This document shows, in pieces, positions 1-7,702 of a DNA stretch of 21,132 bases. The notes below the pieces were generated by a model that saw only the letters and a program-made list of their open reading frames with translations, ran no database searches and was not told the origin of the DNA. The translations under genes were made by a program, and so were the position numbers. The DNA is taken from positions 1 to 21,132 of the forward strand of contig DFEN01000163.1 of the NCBI GenBank assembly GCA_002368685.1, given 5' to 3'. Source of the stretch: Lachnospiraceae bacterium UBA3801. Its GTDB lineage: Bacteria; Bacillota; Clostridia; Lachnospirales; Lachnospiraceae. Numbering within the stretch: the first letter of the stretch is position 1; each line of letters begins with the position of its first letter.

Positions 1-115
1 TTCAGTTTATAATGCCGCTCGCTTTAACTCGTGAAACTTGCTCCTTAAATTATGGGAAAATCACGTTACCGTTTTAAAGCATATATGAGATATGTAAATG
101 CTTGATATCATAGAA
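1..115. other. Left-edge segment downstream of recG with no gene seen
   Basis: This stretch follows the recG stop on the minus strand. An AAGGAG-like ribosome-site sequence lies at 41-46 on the minus strand, but no ATG, GTG or TTG follows it at a workable distance. An imperfect hairpin with 6-base arms (77-82 and 98-103) lies just after recG, but it lacks a good T-run, so I do not call it a terminator. Nothing else is recognised here. A gene beginning outside the window may use part of it as its leader. Confidence 0.4.
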
Positions 116-2092
116 TTATATATTTAAATCAGGATATTTGAGTGACAGTTCTTGAGCTAGCACAAGCATATCACTGTGATTATAAATATCGGCGACTTTA
201 AAGTTCATGTCACCACTTTGTCTGACACCGAAAAAGTCTCCAGGGCCACGTAACCTCAGGTCCTCTGACGCTATATGAAAGCCGTCATTGGAATCTTCAA
301 GGACTTTAAGTCGTTCCATGGATTCCTTGGACTGTTTAACGTTTATGAAGATTGCATAGCTCTGAGCGTCACCTCTGCCGACACGACCTCTAAGCTGATG
401 GAGCTGAGCCAGTCCGAATCTCTCTGCATTTTCTATCATCATAACTGTAGCATTCGGATTGTTGATTCCAACTTCTATGACAGTGGTTGAAACCAGAACA
501 TCTATCTCTTTATTGATGAAGCGGTGAAGTATATCTTTCTTCTGATCTTCCTTCATCTTACCATGAAGATAATCAACTCTTACACTCCCGCCAAGGTTTT
601 GCTTCAAACTCTCAGTATAATTAATTACGTCTTCTGCTTCCGTAGTTTCATTTTCCTCAATCATAGGACATATTACATAAGCCTGATGACCAGCCTGAAC
701 TTCTTTTCTGATGAAGTTATAAGCCGCTGGACGATATGAGGTACCTACTACACAGTTTTTCGTTTTCTTTCTCTCTGCAGGAAGCTCATTTATAACAGAT
801 ATATCCATATCTGCATATATAATAATCGCAAGCGTTCTAGGAATAGGTGTAGCACTCATGACCATAACATGAGGCTTATAGCCCTTTTCAGCAAGCTTCT
901 CTCTCTGCTTCACACCAAATCTATGTTGCTCGTCTGTGATAACAAGACCAAGACTATTAAAATCGACGTTATCTTGAATAATGGCATGAGTTCCAATAAC
1001 TATATCACATATACCGGTCTTGAGTTCATTAAGAATCTCTCTTTTTTCTTTAGCGGTTGAGGAACCTGTAAGGAGTCTGATAGTAAGCTTATAGGGCTTA
1101 AGCATCTTACAGATATCTTCATAATGCTGAACAGCAAGAACCTCTGTAGGAACCATAAGAGCTCCCTGATAGCCGGATATGGAATTCATCAGTAGTGCCG
1201 CTACAGCTACTACGGTCTTTCCAGAACCAACATCGCCCTGGATCAGACGATTCATCATATGATCCGAACTCATATCTATCTCAATGTCGCGAATTGCTTC
1301 CTTCTGTCCGTTGGTAAGTTCAAACGGAAGTCCTGCTATAAAGCCATCCTTCTTACAGCGCGCCTCTTCATTTATCTTATGCGCATTTTCTTCCTTAACT
1401 ATTTCTTCCTTAAGTCTCCTAATACCAATAAGAAATCCCAAGAATTCATCAAGAGCAACCCTCTTGATGGCACTTTTCAGTTTTTCTTCATTTTCTGGAA
1501 AATGCATTTGAAGCAGAGACTGACCTCGTGACATTAGACCATTCTTCTGAATAACCTCATCTGGTAAATAGTCAGGATAAGTCTCCACAAGAGAAGAAAC
1601 TGCTTTAACAGATCTAGTTATAGAATTATTAGTAATTCCGGCCTTAAGCGGATATATAGGCTGCATAGTCTTCAGAGTCTTCTGATACTGAAACTCAGTA
1701 AAGTATTCCGGCATCTCCATAACTCTCATATTTCCGGTGTATTTGACCACTCCATAGAAGATATATTCTTCTCCCTTATGGAATTTATTCTTTAGAAATG
1801 GCATATTAAACCATACCATTCTAATACTTCCGGAATCATCTGCAGCCGAAAGGGACGTTATATTGTAACGCTTACCATTATGCGACTCTACGTAAGTTAC
1901 AACCTTGCAAAAAACAGCAACCCTGTCCCCTTCAACAGTAGTTTTAACAGGAACAGGCTCACTGTAGGTTTTATACGCTCTTGGGTAGTAGGTTATAAGA
2001 TCATTAACTGTATTAATCCCCAGTTTGCCATATAAACTAGCGGTCTTATCACCTATACCCTTTACTATTTTAATATCATCATCTAATTTCAT
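116..2092 (-). CDS. recG: ATP-dependent DNA helicase RecG
   Basis: RecG is a monomeric dsDNA translocase that remodels stalled replication forks and branch-migrates Holliday junctions. The 658 residues are close to the family's usual 680-690. An N-terminal wedge with an OB fold (about 55-150) is followed by a helicase core with Walker A GDVGSGKT (about 286-293), a DEQH box (about 387-390), motif ATPIPRTLA, and the C-terminal ERFGLAQLHQLRGRVGRG block shared with Mfd and RecG. The ATG start lies 9 nt after the stop of the DAK2-domain gene with only a weak purine-rich ribosome site, so it is probably the last gene of the asp23-like/DAK2/recG transcript. In B. subtilis serine dehydratase genes separate the two (from memory); here they are adjacent. 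No truncation is seen. Confidence 0.97.
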   Translation of the reverse strand: MKLDDDIKIVKGIGDKTASLYGKLGINTVNDLITYYPRAYKTYSEPVPVKTTVEGDRVAVFCKVVTYVESHNGKRYNITSLSAADDSGSIRMVWFNMPFLKNKFHKGEEYIFYGVVKYTGNMRVMEMPEYFTEFQYQKTLKTMQPIYPLKAGITNNSITRSVKAVSSLVETYPDYLPDEVIQKNGLMSRGQSLLQMHFPENEEKLKSAIKRVALDEFLGFLIGIRRLKEEIVKEENAHKINEEARCKKDGFIAGLPFELTNGQKEAIRDIEIDMSSDHMMNRLIQGDVGSGKTVVAVAALLMNSISGYQGALMVPTEVLAVQHYEDICKMLKPYKLTIRLLTGSSTAKEKREILNELKTGICDIVIGTHAIIQDNVDFNSLGLVITDEQHRFGVKQREKLAEKGYKPHVMVMSATPIPRTLAIIIYADMDISVINELPAERKKTKNCVVGTSYRPAAYNFIRKEVQAGHQAYVICPMIEENETTEAEDVINYTESLKQNLGGSVRVDYLHGKMKEDQKKDILHRFINKEIDVLVSTTVIEVGINNPNATVMMIENAERFGLAQLHQLRGRVGRGDAQSYAIFINVKQSKESMERLKVLEDSNDGFHIASEDLRLRGPGDFFGVRQSGDMNFKVADIYNHSDMLVLAQELSLKYPDLNI

Positions 2093-2101
2093 AAGAATTA
2101 T

Positions 2102-3844
2102 CTACTCAACAGATAAAATGTAATAATATATTGGTTGTCCACCGAATCTTATATCAACATCGAGATCAGAATACTTCTCCTCAAGAAGTTCCTTCAGCTT
2201 ATCAGCATCCTCTGGAGTAACATCCTCTCCATAATACAGACTTATGAGGCCGCTGTCCTCATCAACCATACCATCTATCAGATCCTGTGTAACCTGCTGA
2301 ACATCTGTACCAACAACATCAATACCATTTTCAGATATACCCATTATATTATTCTTATGAATCTCTTTACCATCAACAGAAGTATCTCTTATAGCAAATG
2401 TAACCTCGCCGGTCTTAACATCCTCAAAAGCCTCTGTCATGGCAGCCTTATTATCTTCCGGCTCCATATCCTCGCTGAAGCTAAGAACTGCAGCTATCCC
2501 CTGAGGAATACTAAAGGATGGAATAACAAGTATATTCTTATCCTCACATATTTCAGAAGCCTGATTCGCAGCCATAATTATATTCTTATTATTTGGAAGA
2601 ATGAAAATGTTCTCTGCATTCACAGTCTTCACTGCCGACAGGATATCATCTGTACTTGGATTCATAGTCTGTCCCCCATGAATTATCTTGTCTACACCAA
2701 TCTCTGTAAATATAGTATCCAGACCGTCTCCTGCTGATACAGCTACAAAACCATACTTTTTTTCTTCTGCCGGTTCAGCAGACACTTCCTCTGCTACAGG
2801 TTCTGCTTTAGGAACATCCTTTTCTGCCAGAACCTCATGAGACATAGATACTCTCTCATTATGCTCTTCACGCATATTATCAATCTTACATCTAGTCAGC
2901 TGACCATATTCCAGTCCCTTTTCAAAGGCCTGACCTGGATGATTTGTATGAACATGTATCTTGATAACCTCATCATCAGCTACACATACAAGAGAATCAC
3001 CTATTGATAGAAGAAATTCCTTGATCTTATCAACCTCTGCATCATCTATTGGCTTATCAAGAAGCACGATAAATTCAGTACAATAAGTAAATTTAATATC
3101 AGCAGTTGATATATGTTCGCTACCACTACCAACCACATAGCTTGGTCTGATACCCGGAGTATCACTAAGTATTCCAGCACCACGCGCCAGAGTCTGTGTA
3201 GCCCCCTGCTCAGTAAGACTAACAGGAGTACCCTTTAGACCTTCTACTATACCTTTGATGATCTCCATGAGTCCCTGTCCACCAGAATCAACGACTCCAG
3301 CCTCTTTAAGAACCGGAAGCATATCCGGAGTCTTGCTCAGAGCTTCATCGCCAGCCTTTACTATTTCCTCAAGATAATCAACTATATCATCATATACATT
3401 CAAAAGATCAGCTGCCGTTTCAGCCATTGCTCTGGCAACAGTAAGGATAGTACCTTCCTTGGGCTTCATTACAGCCTTGTAGGCAGTCTCCATAGAATGA
3501 GCAAAGCCATTTGCTACATCCTCCTGAGTAAGAACAGTGCAGCCCTGTACTTCTTTACAGAAGCCTCTAAATATCTGTGAAAGGATAACACCCGAATTAC
3601 CTCTGGCACCTCTAAGCGAGCCTCCAGCAATAGCTTTTGTAAGCGACTGTAAACTTATATCATTAAGAGCATTTATCTCTGACACAGCTGACATAATGGT
3701 AAGAGTCATATTTGTTCCTGTATCGCCATCTGGAACAGGAAAAACATTAAGCTCATTTATATATTCTTTATTGTTGCTTATATTATTTGCACCTGATATA
3801 AAAGCCTCTTTAAATGTATTAGCATTTATTTCAACTAGTGACAT
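2102..3844 (-). CDS. DAK2-domain protein, FakA/YloV-like fatty acid kinase
   Basis: The relatives are YloV of B. subtilis and FakA of S. aureus, which phosphorylate fatty acids presented by a FakB (DegV-family) partner so that they can enter phospholipid synthesis. The N-terminal DhaL/DAK2 nucleotide-binding domain shows FPVPDGDTGTNM (about 35-46, the Mg-binding aspartates), GARGNSGVI (about 79-87) and DSGGQGL (about 186-192). A middle domain contains the family-typical IKIHVHTNHPG (about 294-304). A Pro/Ala/Glu-rich linker (about 342-363) leads to the C-terminal domain and probably explains the 580 residues against about 550 for FakA. The start is supported by GGAGG 10 nt upstream. It lies 29 nt after the Asp23-like gene and just before recG. 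No FakB is in the window, so the fatty acid kinase role rests on family membership. Confidence 0.9.
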   Translation of the reverse strand: MSLVEINANTFKEAFISGANNISNNKEYINELNVFPVPDGDTGTNMTLTIMSAVSEINALNDISLQSLTKAIAGGSLRGARGNSGVILSQIFRGFCKEVQGCTVLTQEDVANGFAHSMETAYKAVMKPKEGTILTVARAMAETAADLLNVYDDIVDYLEEIVKAGDEALSKTPDMLPVLKEAGVVDSGGQGLMEIIKGIVEGLKGTPVSLTEQGATQTLARGAGILSDTPGIRPSYVVGSGSEHISTADIKFTYCTEFIVLLDKPIDDAEVDKIKEFLLSIGDSLVCVADDEVIKIHVHTNHPGQAFEKGLEYGQLTRCKIDNMREEHNERVSMSHEVLAEKDVPKAEPVAEEVSAEPAEEKKYGFVAVSAGDGLDTIFTEIGVDKIIHGGQTMNPSTDDILSAVKTVNAENIFILPNNKNIIMAANQASEICEDKNILVIPSFSIPQGIAAVLSFSEDMEPEDNKAAMTEAFEDVKTGEVTFAIRDTSVDGKEIHKNNIMGISENGIDVVGTDVQQVTQDLIDGMVDEDSGLISLYYGEDVTPEDADKLKELLEEKYSDLDVDIRFGGQPIYYYILSVE

Positions 3845-3873
3845 AACTGCAAAACCTCCAAACGGTCATATTA

Positions 3874-4230
3874 TTAGTCAATTACTCTAACACCCTCAAC
3901 ATATACATTGATAGCATCAACCTTCATAGTTGTATAATCTTCCACCTGATACTTAACAGTACTTATAAGATTATTAACAACTGTATTGATATTAACGCCA
4001 TATGCCACTATTATATGAAAGCTTATAACTAGTCCATCTTCGTCGCATTTAACACTAACACCCTTGCTTACATTGCTTCCCTTAAGAAGCTTAGCAAGTC
4101 CATCCTTCATGCTCAGACTGGCCATTCCAACTATTCCGAAGCAGTCCAGCGCTGCATGACCTGCAAACTCAGCAATAACCTCTGTATCAATGGATATTTT
4201 TCCATTTTCATTTTCAATAAGTTCAGACAT
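3874..4230 (-). CDS. Asp23/Gls24 family protein (YloU-like)
   Basis: This is a 118-residue cytoplasmic protein of the Asp23/Gls24 family (DUF322). Asp23 of S. aureus is membrane-associated and linked to alkaline and envelope stress, and YloU is the B. subtilis homologue next to YloV. The sequence has the family's pattern: an N-terminal strand IDTEVIAEFAGHAA, a central GVSV...VISFHIIVAYGVNI block and a C-terminal TMKVDAINVYVEGVRV strand. Its start has a strong GGGAGG ribosome site 6 nt upstream. It is first in a presumed transcript with the DAK2 gene and recG, after the rpmB terminator. The pairing with a DAK2 protein is a conserved Bacillota neighbourhood and supports a link to membrane lipid metabolism. 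The exact biochemical role is not known. Confidence 0.9.
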   Translation of the reverse strand: MSELIENENGKISIDTEVIAEFAGHAALDCFGIVGMASLSMKDGLAKLLKGSNVSKGVSVKCDEDGLVISFHIIVAYGVNINTVVNNLISTVKYQVEDYTTMKVDAINVYVEGVRVID

Positions 4231-4270
4231 AGAGACCTCCCTTTAAATCTATCAAAACAATTAAGATAAC

Positions 4271-4283
4271 CGGTTTAAAACCG
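4271..4283. repeat. Short inverted repeat upstream of the Asp23-like gene
   Basis: CGGTTT and AAACCG arms face each other around a single central base, about 40 bp upstream of the Asp23-like start and downstream of the rpmB terminator. The position would suit an operator. The regulator is unknown, and a 6-base AT-rich palindrome could be chance. Confidence 0.3.
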
Positions 4284-4310
4284 ATACCTATTGTAACATA
4301 ACAAAACAAA

Positions 4311-4345
4311 AATAAAAAGACCACAGAATAAATCTGAGGTCTCTT
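4311..4345 (-). terminator. Rho-independent terminator after rpmB
   Basis: Read on the minus strand, a 10-base stem (right arm 4333-4342, left arm 4318-4327, one T-T mismatch) with a 5-base loop is followed by a T-rich run into 4311. It lies 15-20 nt past the rpmB stop and separates rpmB from the Asp23-like/DAK2/recG genes. Confidence 0.85.
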
Positions 4346-4360
4346 AAATCATTAGTCAAA

Positions 4361-4546
4361 CTATGCTCTCTCTACCTTACCTGATCTAAGGCACTTAGTA
4401 CAAACATAGATAGTCTTAGGAGAACCATCTACCTTAGCCTTGACTCTCTTAATGTTAGATTTCATTATTCTATTGGATCTTCTATGTGAGTGGCTCACAT
4501 TGTTTCCAAAATGAACTGACTTATCGCAGTAAAAGCACTTAGCCAT
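4361..4546 (-). CDS. rpmB: 50S ribosomal protein L28 (zinc-binding form)
   Basis: This 61-residue large-subunit ribosomal protein matches L28 from end to end: MAKCFYCDKSVHFGNNVSHS, then the basic SNRIMKSNIKRVKAKVDG block, then a YVCTKCLRSGKV ending. Two CxxC pairs (residues 4/7 and near 49/52) mark the C+ zinc-ribbon form; in some bacteria a cysteine-free paralogue replaces it under zinc starvation. The open frame extends 19 codons upstream, but the ATG at 4546 is chosen because AGGAGG lies 8 nt before it and because L28 proteins begin MAK. The upstream codons lie within the leader or promoter. It is framed by its own promoter and terminator, so it appears monocistronic. Confidence 0.97.
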   Translation of the reverse strand: MAKCFYCDKSVHFGNNVSHSHRRSNRIMKSNIKRVKAKVDGSPKTIYVCTKCLRSGKVERA

Positions 4547-4601
4547 CCTTGGCACCTCCTTTAACTCCAAACTCGAGCCCTTCAGACTCGCAACATTTGA
4601 C

Positions 4602-4630
4602 ATTCTATCAGATTTGATATACTAATGCAA
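4602..4630 (-). promoter_or_regulatory. Sigma-A-type promoter of rpmB
   Basis: On the minus strand TTGCAT (4625-4630) is separated by 17 nt from TAGAAT (4602-4607), and TGA immediately precedes the -10, giving an extended -10 element. The predicted start near 4595 leaves a leader of about 48 nt, which contains a small CGAG/CTCG hairpin before the ribosome site. The promoter begins a few bases beyond the sortase stop. Confidence 0.75.
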
Positions 4631-4637
4631 GCAAATT

Positions 4638-5663
4638 TTATAATTTTTTTGCAACTATTACATAACGGCCTTCATCAGCATGATAAGCACAGGTTGAAAG
4701 GGTTATCAGTTTGTCTCCGTACTTAGCTGTTGTTTCTATCTCATAAGGTGTCATGGACTTAACCTTTGAGACATATTCATTAAATTCTTCCTCGCTGGAA
4801 GCATTGTGGAACTCATAGTATTTATATAGACTTGGATCACTCTCGTCTATCTTAGTTCTGAATGCCGCAATCACTTCATATTGAGCATCTTCTTCTATAG
4901 TATCAAACTCAATAAGCTTATGTTCTTCGTAATATTCTTTCTTCTCGAAATTAAGAAGTGAATGGAACATAGTACCTGCCTTCATATTGTGACCATAAAT
5001 GATAACATTATCTGAAGGAGCTATTGGATCAGATGCAGCAGCCACAAACAGAGTTCCTGAAGAACTGCTGTTTCCATCGAAGTCACGTCTCAGATACTTC
5101 TCTTCATCATCAGGTGTATGCATAACCGGATAATCGATATTTGTACCATCAACTGTAAGCCATCCGATGAATTCATGATTTCTGGTATAAAGATCAGCGA
5201 ACTTCTCCTGAACACTAACACCATCAATATTTACATATTTAGGAACTACCATATCAGGATCCACAGAGGACTCTTCTCCATTATCGCCCTTATCATCGCT
5301 GGAATCTCTTATAAGAGACTTCAGATCATCAAAGCCACTCTGAGCCTTATGTATTTTATAGAAGTAAAAGCCAAGATATGCACCTGAACCAAGGAAAACA
5401 AGAATAAAGAAAACAAGGAGCGCATTTAAAATCGCATTTGCTCTTTTCTTCTTCCTAAGCTTAGCCGCAGCCTTTTTCTTTATATCCGGATCCTTCTTCT
5501 GCTGCTGTTTGATTATCTCAGCACGGGACAAAACCCTATCCACCTCATCCAGAGGTTTTTCCGAACCTTTTTCCTCCTCTTCATATTTCTTTTCATCGGA
5601 GTTAGGCTGATAAGAACTATATTTTGCTAATATTTCATCTATTTCATCTTGATTAAAACTCAT
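4638..5663 (-). CDS. srtB: Class B sortase, membrane-anchored transpeptidase
   Basis: Sortases cleave a sorting signal on secreted proteins and join them to cell-wall peptide stems. This 341-residue protein has a single membrane segment (about 77-102) followed by an extracellular sortase domain with catalytic His225 in IIYGHNM, Cys325 in the TLSTC motif and Arg333 in EGRYVIV, the class B pattern. Upstream of the membrane segment is a charged cytoplasmic stretch of about 75 residues rich in Glu, Lys and Gln, longer than the few residues usual for sortases. The gene overlaps the NUDIX gene by ATGA (translational coupling), with a GGGAG ribosome site. It is the last gene of the ruv/zapA/SEDS/PBP cluster. 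A plausible client is the PAKTGD-bearing surface protein at 15362-20098, but that link is inferred. Confidence 0.93.
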   Translation of the reverse strand: MSFNQDEIDEILAKYSSYQPNSDEKKYEEEEKGSEKPLDEVDRVLSRAEIIKQQQKKDPDIKKKAAAKLRKKKRANAILNALLVFFILVFLGSGAYLGFYFYKIHKAQSGFDDLKSLIRDSSDDKGDNGEESSVDPDMVVPKYVNIDGVSVQEKFADLYTRNHEFIGWLTVDGTNIDYPVMHTPDDEEKYLRRDFDGNSSSSGTLFVAAASDPIAPSDNVIIYGHNMKAGTMFHSLLNFEKKEYYEEHKLIEFDTIEEDAQYEVIAAFRTKIDESDPSLYKYYEFHNASSEEEFNEYVSKVKSMTPYEIETTAKYGDKLITLSTCAYHADEGRYVIVAKKL

Positions 5664-6109
5664 CTAACTCCCCTTCCCCACTGGCCATGTCTTTTCATAT
5701 CGAGATAGTCTGCATATGCATTTTCGAGAATCTGTTTCTCATTAGGGAACTTAAGTAAATGATATGCCTCGTGGTATTTATAATATCCTGAATCACAGAA
5801 ATATTCTTCTCTTTGTGGCTTGCTATAGAAGCTGTCCGCCATCATCAGGAACCAATGAACATTTTTATTAACTGTATCTGAATAGGTAGAAAATGTATAA
5901 CTACTCTTTCCCACGTACTTGATTATAGTAGCGTCAGCGCCGGATTCTTCCTTTACCTCTCTGAGAGCAGTCTGCATATGATCCTCGCCCTCTTCAACGG
6001 TACCCTTTGGAAGTACCCAACCTTCATATCGATTCTTGTAGTTTTTGTACAGAAGTAGTATCTTTCCTCTGAATATAACCACACCTCCACAACTAATTGC
6101 TTCAACCAA
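5660..6109 (-). CDS. NUDIX hydrolase
   Basis: This 149-residue protein hydrolyses a nucleoside diphosphate linked to another moiety. The NUDIX box is complete: G-x5-E-x7-REVKEESGA, beginning at GTVEEGE in the GWVLPKG context. That context resembles the small MutT/Ap4A-hydrolase group, but the substrate cannot be read from the sequence. The start is a TTG at 6107-6109, chosen because AGGAGG (6118-6123) lies 8 nt upstream. An in-frame TTG at 6113-6115 would sit only about 2 nt from the same ribosome site. The stop overlaps the sortase start by 4 nt. It lies about 75 nt after the penicillin-binding protein gene, and that gap holds a 7-base inverted repeat (6143-6149 and 6159-6165) of unknown role. 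Confidence 0.92.
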   Translation of the reverse strand: MVEAISCGGVVIFRGKILLLYKNYKNRYEGWVLPKGTVEEGEDHMQTALREVKEESGADATIIKYVGKSSYTFSTYSDTVNKNVHWFLMMADSFYSKPQREEYFCDSGYYKYHEAYHLLKFPNEKQILENAYADYLDMKRHGQWGRGVR

Positions 6110-6184
6110 TTGCAATCCCTCCTATTCTCTGGTGTGTAATACGTTGTCAATTACTTGATGACAACATTCTTCTATATAATACCA

Positions 6185-7702
6185 CTATTCTGAATAATAT
6201 GCATCCATAACTCGCGATGCAACTGAAGTTCCTGATATTTGATTAGTTGTATAGTCTTCAACCACTACACTTACAACGATGTCAGGACTCTCAACATTCG
6301 TAAATCCTACGAACCATGAATTACAATTTCCGTTATTATCGTACTCTGCAGTACCTGTTTTACCGGCTACAGAATAAGGCTTTCCAGCCATATATTCTGA
6401 CGCAGTACCACTCATACAAACCTCCTGGAGCATAGGAATAATCTTCTGTGTCAGGTCAGGTTCGAGAACCTTCCCATATGCCTTAGGCTTGTTAGTCTGA
6501 AGGACTGCTCCATCAGCATTTTCAAGTCTCTCAACCATCATCGGTTTCATCATTGTTCCACCATTTGCAATAGCTTGCATAATAAGAGCATTATGAAGCG
6601 GGGTTACAAGTGTGTCCCCCTGTCCGATAACTGTCTGCGGTATCTCAGAAGGATTGCTATCTCCTGTTAAAAGGAACTGAGACTTTGAATAATCTCCGTC
6701 ATATGGAAGCTTGCCATTATATAGCAGAGAATTCGCCATATTATTTAACTTATCAGGATCTATCTCATTTACACCTATATTTGCAAAGCTCGTATTACAG
6801 GAACGTGCAAGCGAACCCTTAAGGTCCAGAGTTCCATGAGCTGTACTGTTACTACATCTTATAGAAACACTGTTGAAGATATCACTACCGCCACAATTAT
6901 GAGTATAAGACTCATAATCCGGATGTTCCTTTATATATTCCATGGCAGTAATAACCTTAAATGTAGAACCTGGTGCATAGAGTCCCTGTGTAGCTCTATT
7001 CAGAAGAACTGTACTACTGCTGCCTTCTTCAGAATGTACACTAGCCCATACATTATCTATATCATTTGGATTAAAGGTTGGACTGGAATACATTACAAGT
7101 ATCTTTCCAGTCGAAGCATCAAGAGCAACGACAGCTCCCCTGGCTGAACCAAGTCCTTCAGCAGCCGCCTGCTGCATTTTAAGATTAAGAGTAGTTACAA
7201 CTGTATCTCCAGGATTCTTGTTATCTCCCAGATCATTACTAACCTTACTCATAACATTTACATGTGATCTCATAAGGTCGAAATTTTCTGAAAGTTCAAG
7301 TCCTGCTCTACCATAGGAATTGTAACCTACCGTATGTGCAAAGAGACCTTCGTAAGGATAGCGTCTAACCTCATTTCCCTCTCCATCAACTTCAGTAGTA
7401 GCCAGAATCTCTCCATCACTGGAAACAATATCTCCTCGTTTAACAAACTTAACGAAGCTATCCTGTCTCTTATTCGAAGCATTGGCAACAACTGTCTCAG
7501 AGTCCTTTACCATGAAGTAGATAAGGTAGCCGAACATAGCTATAAAGGTAAGGACCATAACATAGGTCATGAAGACTATAGGCTTGTTCTTTATTCTGTT
7601 TTTCTTGTTCTTCTCGCGTTCTTTATCCAAAAACTCCTGCATCTTCGGCGATACTGGTTCCTTCTGCCTTCGCGATCCTTCTCTTTTCTTTTTCAACTTC
7701 AT
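6185..7702 (-). CDS. Class B penicillin-binding protein (PbpA/FtsI-type transpeptidase)
   Basis: This monofunctional D,D-transpeptidase cross-links new peptidoglycan outside the membrane. Counted from the GTG at 7714, it has a Lys-rich cytoplasmic start, one membrane segment (about 45-68), a short pedestal and a transpeptidase domain with STFK (about 250-253, serine nucleophile), SCN (about 305-307) and KTG (about 452-454). It lacks the long dimerisation domain of larger PBP2s and resembles mycobacterial PbpA, which also sits beside a SEDS gene. The start is uncertain. GTG 7714 and ATG 7711 have no ribosome site, ATG 7702 has GATGAGG close by and is chosen, and ATG 7642 has nothing convincing. 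Any of the first three overlaps the upstream SEDS gene by 80-92 nt, which is unusual. The pair probably works as one glycosyltransferase/transpeptidase machine. Confidence 0.92.
   Translation of the reverse strand: MKLKKKREGSRRQKEPVSPKMQEFLDKEREKNKKNRIKNKPIVFMTYVMVLTFIAMFGYLIYFMVKDSETVVANASNKRQDSFVKFVKRGDIVSSDGEILATTEVDGEGNEVRRYPYEGLFAHTVGYNSYGRAGLELSENFDLMRSHVNVMSKVSNDLGDNKNPGDTVVTTLNLKMQQAAAEGLGSARGAVVALDASTGKILVMYSSPTFNPNDIDNVWASVHSEEGSSSTVLLNRATQGLYAPGSTFKVITAMEYIKEHPDYESYTHNCGGSDIFNSVSIRCSNSTAHGTLDLKGSLARSCNTSFANIGVNEIDPDKLNNMANSLLYNGKLPYDGDYSKSQFLLTGDSNPSEIPQTVIGQGDTLVTPLHNALIMQAIANGGTMMKPMMVERLENADGAVLQTNKPKAYGKVLEPDLTQKIIPMLQEVCMSGTASEYMAGKPYSVAGKTGTAEYDNNGNCNSWFVGFTNVESPDIVVSVVVEDYTTNQISGTSVASRVMDAYYSE

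Noticed and set aside
2135..2737. A 200-codon plus-strand open frame opposite the DAK2-domain gene
   Set aside because: It lies wholly antisense to a well-supported conserved gene, has a composition typical of a reverse-strand shadow (Ile, Asn, Tyr and Leu heavy) and no domain or ribosome site.
4547..4603. A longer L28 starting 19 codons upstream
   Set aside because: The ideal AGGAGG site lies inside that extension, L28 proteins begin at MAK, and the extension overlaps the promoter -10.
6143..6165. The GTTGTCA/TGACAAC hairpin between the PBP and NUDIX genes as a terminator
   Set aside because: No T-run follows on the minus strand, and the stem is only 7 base pairs with a 9-base loop.
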